The notes under the pieces were generated by a model that saw only the letters and a program-made list of their open reading frames with translations, searched no databases and was not told where the DNA came from. A stretch of 64,000 nucleotides of DNA from Annona cherimola (taxonomy: Eukaryota > Streptophyta > Magnoliopsida > Magnoliales > Annonaceae), in the NCBI GenBank assembly GCA_030490835.1, contig CM059971.1, positions 57,646,012 through 57,710,011 on the forward strand, in the 5' to 3' direction. The position numbers and the translations under genes are program-made. This document shows, piece after piece, positions 36,440 to 48,900 of the stretch (its first letter is position 1; each line of letters opens with the position of its first letter).

Positions 36440-36760
36440 CCAAATCAAGTATGCGCATAGGCAACATTTGCTCAAATATATATATGTTTTCATGCATAAA
36501 TTATGAAAAATACCAAAATCCATTCACACATACATTACAAGATAATAATGCTCGATAGAATTATTTATCTTTATAGTAGTAATATTTTAGATGATTTGGA
36601 TATTGAAAATATTATTTTAACATAGATATTTTAGTATTAAATTATTTTATTATATTAATTTTATATATTTATGAATGGAATTTATATACAGTGACATAGA
36701 GAGTTTTTTATAATAACATAGATGAGGCTAAAGTGGATTTTTCATCGATCATTAAGATAT
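36440..36760. repeat. Inverted homologue of the interior of the 12.3-13.3 kb element
   Basis: Runs such as AATTATTTATC, GTAGTAATATTTTAGATG and TTATGAATGGAA match the reverse complement of about 12480-12860. It is a second, truncated copy of that element family without recognisable termini. Confidence 0.55.
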
Positions 36761-36762
36761 TA

Positions 36763-37060
36763 GTGATATATTTGGAAATAAAAAAAAGTCAAGCTAAAAC
36801 TTTCAAATCTAAAACTTTTCATTCTCCACAACTATTCTTTTTTAATAATTTTTTATACATTTTTACATAACTGCCTTACTTTTCAATCATTTATATACAA
36901 CTATCTATATAACTAACCTATCTATTTTAACTTTATTCTTGTTACTCTTCATCATTGTCCCGATCATGTCAAATTATTTTTTTAATCAATTTAATAATTT
37001 TTATGCTAAAAACTTTTTTATCCAAATTTTTTATCAATTCCATAGTTCACAAGGAATACT
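36763..37060. mobile_element. Degraded Tourist-like MITE
   Basis: The interior (AAAACTTTCAAATCTAAAAC, CTTTTCATTCTCCACAAC, then TTTTATGCTAAAAACTTTTT near the end) matches other Tourist-like copies. The ends (GATATATTTGG; TCCATAGTTCAC) are eroded. Confidence 0.5.
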
Positions 37061-37109
37061 TAATTTAAGAATACTTAATTTAGAAAGAGTAGTGATCCTA
37101 TGTGTCCGG

Positions 37110-37800
37110 CTGTTAGACTTTTTTTTTTTTATAAATATAAGGAATCAGGTGTATTTAACCTATAAATAAATTTTACCATTTTTGAATTCTTTTAAGTATT
37201 TTTTATTTTTAAATACAATGACATTTTTTGTAATTTTTGAGTCAAAAAATTACAAAAATACCATTATATTTAAAAATAAAAAATAGTTAAAAGCATTCAA
37301 AAATGGTAAAAATTAGTTTATAGGTGAAATACATTTAACTCTATATATTTATAAAAAAATTAAAAAAAAATTCTCATACATCTGGACCCATGAGATCACT
37401 ACTCGTTTAGGAAATATCGCCGGGCATTATAGACGACAATGATAATGGTAAAAGAAGGGGCGATCAGGTGCGACCAGATGCACGATTGTTCCCATGCGTT
37501 CGCTCAAAAAATTCATTTTTAGAATTTTTTTTATTTTTTATAAACATGTAGAGCTAAGTGTATTTAACCTATAAATCAATTTTTTACTATTTTAGATGCT
37601 TTTAAGTATTTTTTATTTTTATATACAGTGACATTTTCATAATTTTTCGACTCGAAAAATTACGAAAATATTACTGTATTTAAAAATAAAAAACTTAAAA
37701 GCATCAAAATTACAAAAATATCACTATATTTAAAAATAAAAAATAGTTAAAGTTATAAAAAATGATACGATGTGGTTCATAAGTTAAATAGTCCTAGCAC
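37110..37800. mobile_element. Two adjacent AT-rich palindromic MITE-like units
   Basis: Two units, about 37115-37390 and 37490-37800, each fold back through GTGTATTTAACCTATAAAT and its inverse, with inner pairs CAATGACATTTTTTGTAA and TTACAAAAATACCATT. They resemble the AT-rich core of the CCCGGGTG family but lack its GC-rich ends. Confidence 0.55.
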
Positions 37801-37814
37801 TATATATTTATTAA

Positions 37815-38105
37815 GGGTGTGTTTGTTTGGGATATAAACATGTCAACTAAAACTTTTCAATTTAAAACTTTTCACTCTCCATAACTACTATATTTTTTTA
37901 TTATTTTTTCACATTTTCCTATACAAACTATCCTACTTTTCAATCATTTCTACACAACTATCTATACAACTAACCTATCTATTTTAACTTTATTCTCTTT
38001 ACTTCTCATCATTACTCCTATTATATCATATCATTTTCTATTAATGTGACAACTTCTATCTAAAAAACTTTTCATCAAAAGTTTTACCCCCAACCAAACA
38101 CACCC
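37815..38105. mobile_element. Tourist-like MITE with TAA duplication
   Basis: It starts GGGTGTGTTTGTTTGGG and ends CCAACCAAACACACCC, flanked by TAA on both sides (37812-37814 and 38106-38108). Length is 291 bp, as for 36113-36403. Confidence 0.9.
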
Positions 38106-39199
38106 TAAAAAAATCAAAAAAAAATAAAAAAGTCCCGTAGCCGACGCACGGTCCGATGCGGATCAGTCCTCTTAATTACATCTTCACCGTTTCCACGCGG
38201 TAAAACAAAGGGAAAATTTGCGAGGGAGAGGGCGATCGTGAAGGATCGCCAGAGGAGACCGGAGGGAGACATTGCCATCGCCGGAGGAGAAGAAGACGGT
38301 GAGGAGCCGGAAGTTGCTGTCGCCATCACCGACGATGTAAGTTGTAGGAATTTAAGGTTTTTCGTAATTTTCCCCAAATCCGAACATGCATGCTTTAGTA
38401 TCCATAGATTTATGCATCCCGATGACATTCAAAGTAAATATAAGCCATATAACTGAGGATTCAAGTCCGGTCTACAACCTAGTTTAGGATTCGAGCACGC
38501 ATAGTTAGGTATGCTCGAATTTTGGGTTTGCATGTTGTCGAAATGATTTTTCTGTGATTTTCAAGTGGATCTAAGGCCGAAGTCTTGTTGATTGGAGCTC
38601 GGATTGAGCTAAATGGGGAGGACGACCCAGGGCAGTCATGGAAAACTGTCCCTTTTATGTTGCATGTTAATTTTTAACTGATAATTGTTTATTCTAATGC
38701 ATGCGGGTGTTGATAGGACGTTAATGATCATGTCATTGTGATGAAATTTCATGAAATTGGATGAGACCCAACTGCAGTGTTAGGCATGGAGGCTGTATGG
38801 ACTGTTACGCTTAATTTATGTGTTTAGGTGTTAAATTCATGCGAGTTATATTAATGAACGATTATTCTTGATTTGAATTTTTGTTTTAATATACAAGCTA
38901 TAGATGATGAAATCAAGTTTGAGATGGGACTTAAAAGTGTGACTGCCAAGCCGAGTAAGGTGTTCAACTATGTTTGCTGATTTAATTAAGTTAATTACAG
39001 ATTTTAAATGTCAATGCAAGTGGATTGAGGTGAAATTCTAAGTTTTTTGATTATTAAACTTGATGAAATGAAGGGAACAAGCTATAACAGTTGTGTTGCA
39101 TGACTTATTTATTGTGTTTATTAGTTTTGATGTACAAGTTGTTAATTATAACGTGAATGCAAGTGTCTGTGTTGAAAATCCTTAACGTGTGATGTTAAA
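38106..39199. other. No gene recognised; GC-rich patch at 38130-38340
   Basis: A GC-rich purine-rich patch ending in GATGTAAGTTG (a possible splice donor near 38335) could be a first exon on the + strand. The frame (38238-38456) has no known domain and I found no following exon. Confidence 0.3.
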
Positions 39200-39720
39200 T
39201 ATAATAAATTGAATGAATTTATGCTAATCTCAAAGACATTAAAAAGTAAAAATATTCCATAGAAGAATAATTTATAGAAGCATTCCCCATAGGATAACAA
39301 TCTATTAATAAATCGAAAAATTATTTATTGAATGTTCAATAAAAATATGATTATTAATATTTCAATCATTTTTTTAAAAAAATTTAAAATCTATCCATTT
39401 CATTTTAAAAATTAAATTATTGTTTAAAACTTGCCCTTTTGCTATCACAACAAATTACAAAAATATTCGAGTCTTTTTAACATAGTTTGGATGTGTTTGG
39501 TAAAATTGGAAAAAGTTTGTTAAAATTTTTTTTAAATAAAAAGTATGATGATGTAAAATTCATGGGAAGTAAAGTGAATATATTTAAAATAAAATGATCA
39601 ATTGTAAAGAAATATGTGAAGAAATGATTATAAAATAAGTTAGTCACATTGAAATGTATGCGAAAAAAGTTGTAGAATCTTTTTCTTCACAATCAAACTT
39701 ACCATTAATATTTCAGCTTT
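39200..39720 (-). repeat. Single diverged copy of the tandem-array unit, inverted
   Basis: On the - strand, motifs occur in the same order as in the long subunit of the 32-35 kb array: GAAATATTAATGGT, ACTTATTTTATAATCATTT, AATATTTTTGTAATTTGTTG, AAATGAAATGGATAGATTTT and GATTGAAATATTAATAATCA. Divergence is high. This shows the unit exists as a dispersed single-copy repeat, which the array amplified. Confidence 0.75.
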
Positions 39721-39729
39721 TAGCCACAT

Positions 39730-40330
39730 ATAGCGTACTAATTTTGGGTGTTTTGGTTGGTAAAAAAAATGTCAATAAAAACTTTTTAGTTAAAAAATTT
39801 TCACTCTCTATAATTTCCCTATTTTTAATTATTTTTTTCATGTTTTCTCATATAAACTATCATACTTTTCAATCATTTCCACACAACTACCCATAAAACT
39901 AACTTATATATATTTTAACTTTATTTTTTTTAACCTTATTATTACCCCTATCATATAACATCATTTTTTAATCAATTTGACAACTGTTATTCGAAAAACT
40001 TTTCATCAAAAAGTTTTGCTTCCAACCGAATAGATCCAAAGGGTGTGCTTTGGAAGTGATAAAGCATTTAAATGAAAATTTTTTGGTGTAAAAGTTGTTA
40101 AATTGATAGAAAATGATTGTGATGTGATATGGATACTGATGAGGAGTAAAGAGAATAAAGTTAAAATATATAGGTTAGTTGTGTGGGTAATTATGTAGAA
40201 ATGATTAAAAATATAGTAATTTATTGGAAGATGTGAAAAAATGATTATAAAAATAAGGTAGTTATGAAGAGTGAAAAGTTCGAAATTAAAAGTTTTATAT
40301 TGACATTTTTTCTTCATTGCCAAGCACAAC
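39730..40330. mobile_element. Two adjacent Tourist-like MITEs
   Basis: The first runs from GGGTGTTTTGGTTGG to CCAACCGAATAGATCC (about 39745-40036). The second runs from GGGTGTGCTTTGG to CCAAGCACAACC (about 40041-40331), in the opposite sense. Their interiors match the family. Target duplications are not clear for either. Confidence 0.65.
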
Positions 40331-40339
40331 CATGTTTTA

Positions 40340-40790
40340 AAATTTTTTTTGGGGGGTCTTCATTGATGAATTTTGAAAAGTTTTGCATTTACACTCATGT
40401 ATCCTGCTCTCCATCACACGCTGTTAAATGTTGTTCAATAAATTATTCAAAAATAACATAGAGCTTGTTTGTAAAAGGCTGACAAGTAGCTGAAATTGAA
40501 AAGCTATTGAAGTAAAATAAGTAGAAATTGTGGTGATTCAATTGAAATAAAATGACTTAACTTATTATGTTTTTTTTGGAATTAGTATGTATGCAAATAT
40601 TTAATCTTTTTATTGTTACGGTGCAAATAATCCTATTAATTATATGGAAATAGGTACCATGATATTTTTAGATATTGAAAATTTTTAATACAAGTAGTTG
40701 GCATGTCATTAAAATTGATATGAGCAAACATTTAAGACAGTTGTTATGTTATGTTGCTCATCTTAAATAATTACACTTTTTATTTATATT
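40340..40790. repeat. Dispersed block shared with 31460-32110
   Basis: The direct match is 40360-40435 with 31750-31815 and the following bases. The inverted match is 40586-40790 with 31460-31660 (TATGCAAATAT, AATAATCC, ATTAATTAT, CATGATATTTTTA). Together with 39200-39720 this makes the 39-41 kb region a rearranged relative of the 31.5-35.1 kb region. Confidence 0.6.
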
Positions 40791-42390
40791 TATTTATCAA
40801 GATTGCATTAAATAATTTTAAAAGAATCACATTGCAATAATTTTAACTCTCACAGACGTGGGTCAAAATACAATTAACAGTACAAAAGAAACATAATTGC
40901 AGCTAACTTCACCAGGTAAGGGGTTACTAGTGACATGTAAAGACATATTTTCAGGTTAGTGGTAAACCATGTCGGTGAACCGCACAGGCGGCATAAAATG
41001 CAGTTTACACGTACTCTAGCGTATCATGCTTGTTCATGTAATCCCCCACATGGTATAGTTAACCATAGCTATGCATCTTTACTGTTGTTAATAGTATTTT
41101 GCCCATGTCAAAGTACGACGAACTAAGGTGCCCATGCAAAAATGAAAAACCTTTTTAATTCATAGTTTTTAAAATAATTTTATAGAAATTCCAATAAGTA
41201 AACCAAACAAAAAATGAGTAAATTTATATATAAAAAATTGGGCTAAAAAAATTAACATGAATAAGTAAACTGATAAATAACTCATTATGCATGGCTTTTT
41301 AAGTATCTTTGTGTTGTTTGAAAGTAACAAACATATTTATGTATGTCCTTTTTTTTGAGTACAACGTATGTCCTTTTTTATTTGTAGTGGTTAATTCGTA
41401 TTTTCGAAGAACGATTTCTGTGTAAAATATTTTTCAAAATAAAAATACCTTTGTGTGGAAAATATAAATAACATTTATTGTATTTTGGTATATTTGAAAC
41501 GAAGTTTGATCTTTCAAAATGTTCATCATTATAAGGTCCACTAACAAGTAGATTATTTCATACTGAAAGGATTGAAAATTGTATGAGCACATTCCGCCTT
41601 TGGTGCCACCTCTGTGGAAAATTTTGTGCATGGTGCTAAATATTTTTTATAGAAGTCCTTTTTATTTGCAGGGGTCGAAAATATTCTGTCAACTTCTGCC
41701 ATAAACTAAATAGTTTTGTAAAAATATCTAAGTAAATTCGAATGAGAAACAATTAGAAATATCAATGAGATTTATTAATTTGATTATTACTATGTTTATT
41801 TATTTTTTGTAAATTTAATTTTATATTAATAAATATTTGACGAGTCGACTTTCAAAGAATAATCACTCCGATCACTAGCATTGATATTATCTTTTCATAG
41901 AAGTGGACAAGTTTGTAACAAAACACATATATGGCTATCACAAAATCCATGAACTTACACGAAGTTACATGCTTAGGCAGAACACTCAGAAAGTGATATT
42001 AAATATATATTTTAATTTTATTATGAGTTTCTAGACAGGTCTAAATGTGTTTTTTTGAAAATCTTTTTGCATATTTAATGAGTATTTTTATTTTCTTTTA
42101 AACTATAAAATTTTTTATCTCACCTATAGAAATATTTATCAAAATTTCTGGAAGAATTCAATGAACTATAAATATGGGTTTCGTATAGAAGAAAAGATTT
42201 ATTAAGAAAAAAAATACTTGTAGGCCACATTCACAACCACAGTAGTTTCATGCAAAGATTTTTTTCTTTCAAATGTGCATAATATTTATAAATGTGCGCA
42301 GTTGTCATTGATTTCTTTTAAGAAATTCAAAACATTTGGTAAAGCACAAGGAAACTAGTTTTAGCGGAAGAATTAGTCTTTACATTTCGA
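40791..42390. other. No gene recognised
   Basis: AT-rich. Short open frames have no domains. Confidence 0.5.
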
Positions 42391-42719
42391 GCCCTGATCT
42401 AGTGTACTCGGGTGTAAAAACCTTTTTTAAATTTTTTTGAAAATTTTTTATACAACTTTTAATCTAAGTGTATGTAATATATGTATCAATTTTACCATTT
42501 TTGGATATTTTTAGATATTTTTTTATTTTTTAAAATCAGCGGCATTTTTGTAATTTATAAATTTTGAAAATGCCATTGATTTTAAAAAATAAAAATATCT
42601 AAAAAATCTAAAAATGGTAAAAATTGATACACATGTTAAATATACCTAGATTAGCGGTTGTATAAAAAATGTTCAGAAAAATAAAAAATAGGTTAAATTC
42701 ACCCGGGTGCATTCAGTTG
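42391..42719. mobile_element. Palindromic MITE (CACCCGGGTGCA family)
   Basis: The right end has TTCACCCGGGTGCATTC and the left the degraded partner GTGTACTCGGGTGTAAA. The inner arms pair through TTTTACCATTTTTGGATA and AAAAATGGTAAAAATTGA. About 330 bp, as in the other copies. Confidence 0.7.
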
Positions 42720-43160
42720 GTCGCGTTACATTTTAGCCTTCACTGAGATGGAAAGGAATCCTTAGTGTGTTTTAGGCATGGAAACTTGGTCCGATTGACC
42801 CAAAAAAATGCGGAAGGGCACACTTTTGCAACACGTTCATAGACGAGGCCCTTATGAGTGTTTTTCTATTGGACACTACGCCCAATTTCAGTCTAAGTGA
42901 ACGCCTACTAATCATCCCCGAAGATGAAGATCACAAACTCTGTGAGTGCTGTGTGATGAATGCACAAACTTGTCCGTGCAACGGTAACATTTCTTGTCTG
43001 ATGGCCAGTAACGGTAACATTTTGCATCCACATCTCATCCCACATCCATTCTAGTTTCATCCAAATCCTAACCTGGTCATGAACAAGCCCAAAACATTGA
43101 AATTTTCCCGCAAAATCTTTATTGTGAACTACAAATTTTATGCTAAATAGACAACATCCC
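42720..43160. other. No gene recognised
   Basis: Lies between the palindromic MITE and the pararetroviral movement-protein relic. An open + strand frame (42854-43054) has no known domain. Viral polymerase would be expected nearby on the - strand but is not seen. Confidence 0.4.
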
Positions 43161-43164
43161 AGAT

Positions 43165-43597
43165 TTATCTTAAATAGTATTTTTTATGTTCCCAAATTAT
43201 GATATTTAAGTCTTTAAGGTCTATATTTAACCTTGGCCATACTTTGAACCAAACTGGTCCTTTGTTTAAGTTAGCTCGAATTCCTCCTAGTAGAGATTTA
43301 TCAAATTGACTAGTGGCACTTGCGTCCACTATTGCTGCCAATATTGGTAAATCTAGTTCTTCTTTTACTAGAGGAGAGATGCTGACTTGTACTAATCCAT
43401 ACTCGACAAAATTTTTACATTTGTTTATAGCTTCTTTTATCTGGTGCAATCTGGTGCATTTTTACCAAAGAAGTTATAAATTGTCCGCTATCCGTTATGG
43501 ATAGTTCTGCAGTCATCTGTGTTTTAAATATTCTGATTGTTTCTTGAAATGATAGTGAATTTCTCTGGTATGCCTCATCTAGGTTTACTTTTGGCAT
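43165..43597 (-). pseudogene. Endogenous pararetrovirus: movement-protein domain relic
   Basis: On the - strand, two overlapping frames (43597-43415 and 43449-43165) carry the core of a caulimovirid 30K-type movement protein, which in live viruses carries the genome between cells: GLVQVSISPLV, then LAAIVDASATSQFDKSLLGG, then LNKGPVWFKVWP. The frame shifts at a 10-bp tandem duplication (ATCTGGTGCA twice, + strand 43439-43458). It lies just downstream of the coat region on the same strand. This is an old, inactive copy. Confidence 0.82.
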
Positions 43598-43849
43598 TTT
43601 TCATTCATAATAGTCTTTTGATGATGATACTACCTCCATGTTTGATTCATGGATTTGGTTCATTCCTTTGTCATTGTCTTGGGATATTCTGATTACATCT
43701 ATCTCAAGATTCGTTGTTGTTATGTATATTCCTAAATCTTGGAATATTGACAATTCTTCTTTGCTGTCTGAATTTTGAATATTCTGATATTATTTCATAA
43801 AGTATATCATCGTCTGTGTTAACTCCATCTCCCCAGATTGGTTAATACA

Positions 43850-45302
43850 CAATTTGTTCATCGTTCATTAATAAGGCTTTTAGGTGTATCACCTTATCCT
43901 TTCTATCTGGGCATGTTTTTGGTGGGTGACCTTCCTCACCACATAACCAGTAACATTTACATTGAGAAAAGAGGCTTTTCTTTGGGGCCTTTTGGTTCTC
44001 TTCCCCATTTATCTTTGGTAGCTTTTCTCATTTCTTCTAAGGTTCTAAGAGTTCCGACATATCTTTTGACTTTTTTCCTCTTTACCTTATCATCAGGTTT
44101 TTTAACAAAACCTTTCCATTTCTTTATCATTTTCTTACCCTTAATGGGTTTTCTAGAAGATTTCATTTGGCATGATTTCCTTTGCAACCTGATTCTTCTC
44201 TACCTATTTTTCTTTTCTCAGGTTCACATTCATACCTTCTTGCTATGTATTCAAATTTATCGTAGCAGTCATCGGACATGATTGGCATTCAACATACATC
44301 TTTAACCACTCTTTGTTCCATGCAGTAAAGACGAATACAATACCTTACTGCTTCTGCTCTTACTCCTAGAGAATCCCCGACATCAGGGTTTGATATAATT
44401 CTCTATTCTAGAGCTTTTCGGGCAATAATCCCTCAATTTCCTGGGAGTTTTTCCCAAAACATCTTGAGAGCAAATTTTTGATCTTCAAAGGACAGCGGAT
44501 GGTATCTGTCCTTGAATTCACAAAAATAATGCTCTTCAATTTGCACATATCACAAATCTGCAGCTTTATTAAAGCAATTCTTGCTTGCTATCTTTGATAT
44601 CCATCATTATCATAGATGCTGTGTCCCACAAATTCTCTCTTTAGTATTTCAGCATAAATTGGGATGATATCTATCGCTAAGTGAGCATGTTGTAGAATTA
44701 TATCATCAATAGGTGTTCTTCAAGTCAGTTCTTCTCAAAAGTTTCTTGCAATTCCTAGAAGAGATGATTCTAAATATAACCTGGTTCTGGTTACATTCGA
44801 TTCTCTTCCTTCTACAAGAATATGTATTCGAGCCCTATCTGGCCAAATATCTATTGCCTTAGAGGTATCTCTGGTGCAGTCTATATCCAAATAGACTCCC
44901 TTGTCACTAACTGGCTCTGCCTTAAACTTAGATGGTTTATATCTGGCAGGTGTTCTCCAAGGATACCTTGGTCTGTATCTTGAAGATTCTTGAGAAGGTA
45001 ATCCCCTTAAATCCTGGATAGCTGGCCATTTTTGGGTTGATTTTATTCCCAATTCTGAGGTTAACCTCTCCCATGTGTGGCTAATAGGATATCATCTTTT
45101 AATCGTATTTTCTTTGTTTTATCCTTTAGGCTTTCAGCTTTTCTTTTTTCTTTTTGGAAATATTGTTTCATTAAGTTTTTTATTGATATTTTTTCTTAGC
45201 TTCTAGGATATCATCTCTTGTCTATTTTTCTTGCTCTAGTATCTAAGCCATTTCATGCTCTTTTTCTCTGACTTTTTGAAGATAACTTTCATAGTTAGCT
45301 AA
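43850..45302 (-). pseudogene. Endogenous pararetrovirus: coat-protein region with zinc knuckle
   Basis: On the - strand a stretch broken by many stops carries coat-region features of Caulimoviridae. From 45052 down there is a coat-like segment ending TRTRLYLESSLLGIARNF near 44735. A decayed region of the conserved coat fold follows (about 44700-44300), then Lys-rich sequence, then a zinc knuckle near 43935-43885 (CYWLCGEEGHPPKTC, with one residue more than CX2C spacing). The coat region precedes the movement protein on the same strand, as in cavemovirus and solendovirus ORF1. In most other genera the movement protein comes first. The upstream side is cut at 45302 by the LTR block. Confidence 0.75.
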
Positions 45303-45984
45303 ACTTCCGTGAAACCCTGGCTTACATAGGATTCATATATATGCATTTTTATGATTCAAGTATGATTTGATTGAATTATAAATGATTTATGTGCAATATT
45401 GATGATTTATGGTAATTAGGTAAGAGGTTATGAATGATGATAAAAATCAATCACTCTAAGTCGAAATGGGCCAATATGATTAAAGTCGCCTAATGATGAT
45501 TAAAAAGGTATTAGTGTGCCATGAAAAATTAATTAATTTCCATAATGTGATTAATGGAAATTAGGAGGCTAATTATAGAGCAAAGTTGGAAAATGTTGGA
45601 AAATTCATTACTTGACGCCTATAAGGTGGATTAAGATGAAAATTGAGATAGAAACACATAATTTTGTGCTTAATCACATGGGAAAGTTAGATTATGAAAA
45701 TTTTGATGATAATTGATCATCACCGTCCAAAATTCAGAGATAACTTCAAACGATCATAACTTGAGCTAGAAAAGTTGGATTAAGACAAAATTTGAAATGG
45801 ACGGTTAAAATTATGAGATCAAGGTTATGAAAGGATTTGATTAAGCTAATGATGATGAGATTAGGCCTGCACGAAAATGGGATTATCTCCTTTGACTTTT
45901 GTGCACCATAAAGTGAGTTTGTATTAATGTTAAAGTAAGGTGATTAATTAAATGATTAATGACAAAAATGAGGTATCAAAAGGA

Positions 45985-48900
45985 GATAATTACACATGGA
46001 TTTTAAGAATTATTTAAAATGACAAAATCCATGATAAAATCAAGTGTTTAACGAATTAATTTAAGTAGCTAAATGGCTAGCTCAAGTGAGGTAGAGGAGG
46101 TGGCCCACACATGGACGATCAAGGGGCCATTGCATGGAATGTTTGATTTTTAAAAAATGCAAAATATGCATTTAAATGAGCTACATGACAAGAATGATTA
46201 ATGACCTTGATTTTGGACGGATTTTTGTGGCACGAAATGCCAAAATTCAAGGCACATGGACGTGATCTCCATGTGGATAGCAACATGTATTTATGGAGTG
46301 ATGCTCGGTCAAGCTGCTTTTGTGATTTTTTAATGATTTTTTTATATAGCTAAATGGACCCCTAAATGAGCTCCTAACTAGGGCAATTAAGTGTACATTA
46401 ATTAAAAACTGCAATTGTGTGGAAAATGAGCAAAAGGGCTGTTGCATTTGACGTTGAATTGCATGGACAGCAAGTGGCAGCCATGGAGATGTGGACGTTC
46501 ATGGCTGAGATTTGATTTTTATGATTTTTTTTAAATATGCTAAATGGTCCCCTAAGTAGGCTATTAGCTAGGGTGATTAAATACCCATAAATTAAAGTTA
46601 AAATGGTGTGGAAAAAATGACAAAAGCTGATGCATATTGGACGTTGAATGGGGGACAGATTTGTGGCTCCTTAATGACATGGATTTTGATGGATTTTATT
46701 TGGATAATTATCAAATTTAATTGGATGATATTGTGCCATGTCATCAAAGGGGATAAACATGCTTTAATTATGTCTCTAATTGATGAGGCAAATGAGGCCC
46801 ACAAGGCTGGAAAAATCCAGCTTAAACAGATATGTACGTCCATAGCATATGAGGTTAGAGAGATAAAAATCAAAAGGGAAAAACCCAAGTAAGGCAGCAG
46901 CAAAACACGTCCCCTTTTCCAGCAGCAAGGAAAGAAAGAAAAGAGGAGAAAAAGGAGAAAAAGGGAGAGAAAAATAGAAAAGAAGCAAAGGAATTAAGCT
47001 AGAGAAGTTGAGCTTAAGTGTGACTCAATTCAAGTAAGTATATTTCATGCTTTGGGTTCTTTAATCCTAAGTTTTTCATCTCAAATTATGGGTCATGAAT
47101 TGGATCCATAATGAATCCTTGAAGAATGATTCATGATGCCCTTGATTTGGGTATTGGATGAGAATTGAATGAAAAGCATGAATCAAGAATTCAAGAAGAC
47201 TAAATGAAAGTCTAGGGTTGATTATGGGTGAAAAACCTCTCTTGAATTTTCTTAAATTCACAAAATAAGTTGCTATTTGGATTGGATATCATGATTAGAT
47301 TATGAATCATGATTTAATGGATTATATATGTTGGGTATAAGAATTAAGAACAAATGATTAAGGATTTTTGCATCTATTGAAATTAGATGCAAATTTGAGA
47401 GCAAAACTAGAAGAAATGAGATAGAAATAAAAAATATGAATGAAACAGTAAATGAACGAGTTTTAGCATGAAAATTTGTTTGAGAACTCATGATAGAGTG
47501 ATTAAGGAACGACCCAATTTGCAGCTCAAAAGGATAAGCATGTTGGAAATTAAAAATCCGAGAAAATCAACCTTAACAGGGTTGAATGGGTGTCAGGATC
47601 AGCTGCACCAGATGATTTTTAATAATTTTTACACAAGGTATTTTGAGCTGAAAATTTTATATGATGTGGAAGACATCATGCGTAACACTCGACCAAAATA
47701 AAAATTGGTTTTTGAAAGGTATAAATATACCTAATAATTAACATGATTAAAGCTGTCTGAAAATTATTGCTTCTGTCCAGCAGAGTAAAAATACCAAAAT
47801 AAATATAAATACTTCATATGTTGTGCTGGAAATATTTATTTTGGTTAGATCATGCAGTTATTAAGGTATGATAAAAATTTCAAATTTAAATTCCTCGATT
47901 TGATTATGATTCAAAAATTAGAGAGATTAGTGCGTCCGATTTCAGTGTTATGGACGGATTGAGGAATAAGTCAAAGTAAATGTTAAATTCCAGATTTTTG
48001 GGATGAAATTTAAATTACAATGGAATATAAACAAGTATCATAAGTGATTATGAGGATTTAACCTATTAGATGTGGGTTTTAGAAAGGATGGAATTTAGGG
48101 TTACGTATATAACCCGATTTTCATGTTTTTATAATATGTACGAAACATGAATTATGCTAATGAGTTTATGGATGCTTTAGAGGTTAAAATACCCTAAGTT
48201 AATGATGCATGGGACGTTCAACATAGGGTGGAAAGGATTAACACAAATCTGATTTTTTGTGGACTCATGATGTGAACGTCTAAAGGGGGGGCCAAGATGT
48301 GCATGTACACCCGACTTGGAATTCAAGTGGGTTATGAATATTAATGAAAATGGGTTGGAAAACTAAGTTGAATGCAAACAAATTGAATTTACATGAATGC
48401 TACGTTATTATTACATATATAGGCAAAGACAAAGAAAAGGTAAATCCGGAAAGCTCACGTGATCCAGGTAAGCAAGCAAAATAAATATTTCCAGCATAAC
48501 ATATGAAGTATTTATATTTATTTTGGTATTTTTACTTTGCTGGACAGAAGCATCAATTTTCAGACAGCTCTAATCACGTTAATTATTAGGTATATTTATA
48601 CCTTTCAAAAATTAATTTTTATTTTGGTCGAGTGTTACTCATGATGTCTTCCACATCATATAAAATTTTCAGCTCAAAATACCTTGTGTAAAAATTATTA
48701 AAAATCATTTGGTGTAGCTGATCCTGACACCCGTTCAACCCTGTTAAGGTTGATTTTCTCGGATTTTTAATTTCCAACATGCTTACCCTTTTGAGCTGAA
48801 AATTGGGTTGTTCCTTAATCACCCTATCATGAGTTCTTAAACAAATTTTTATGCTAAAACTCGTTCATTTACTGTTTCGTTCATATTTCAGATTTCTATC

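Noticed and set aside
43838..44281. 147-codon + strand ORF with hydrophobic runs as a membrane protein
   Set aside because: It is the antisense of the Lys-rich viral coat tail and zinc knuckle.
46598..46988. ORFs near 46.6-47.0 kb on both strands
   Set aside because: They lie in the LTR leader of the Tekay-like block, lack domains and mirror a purine-rich tract.
47468..47701. 77-codon ORF with a near-identical reverse copy at 48619-48822 as a conserved small gene
   Set aside because: The identity comes from the inverted LTR arms. No known domain and no sign of codon-level constraint that can be seen by eye.
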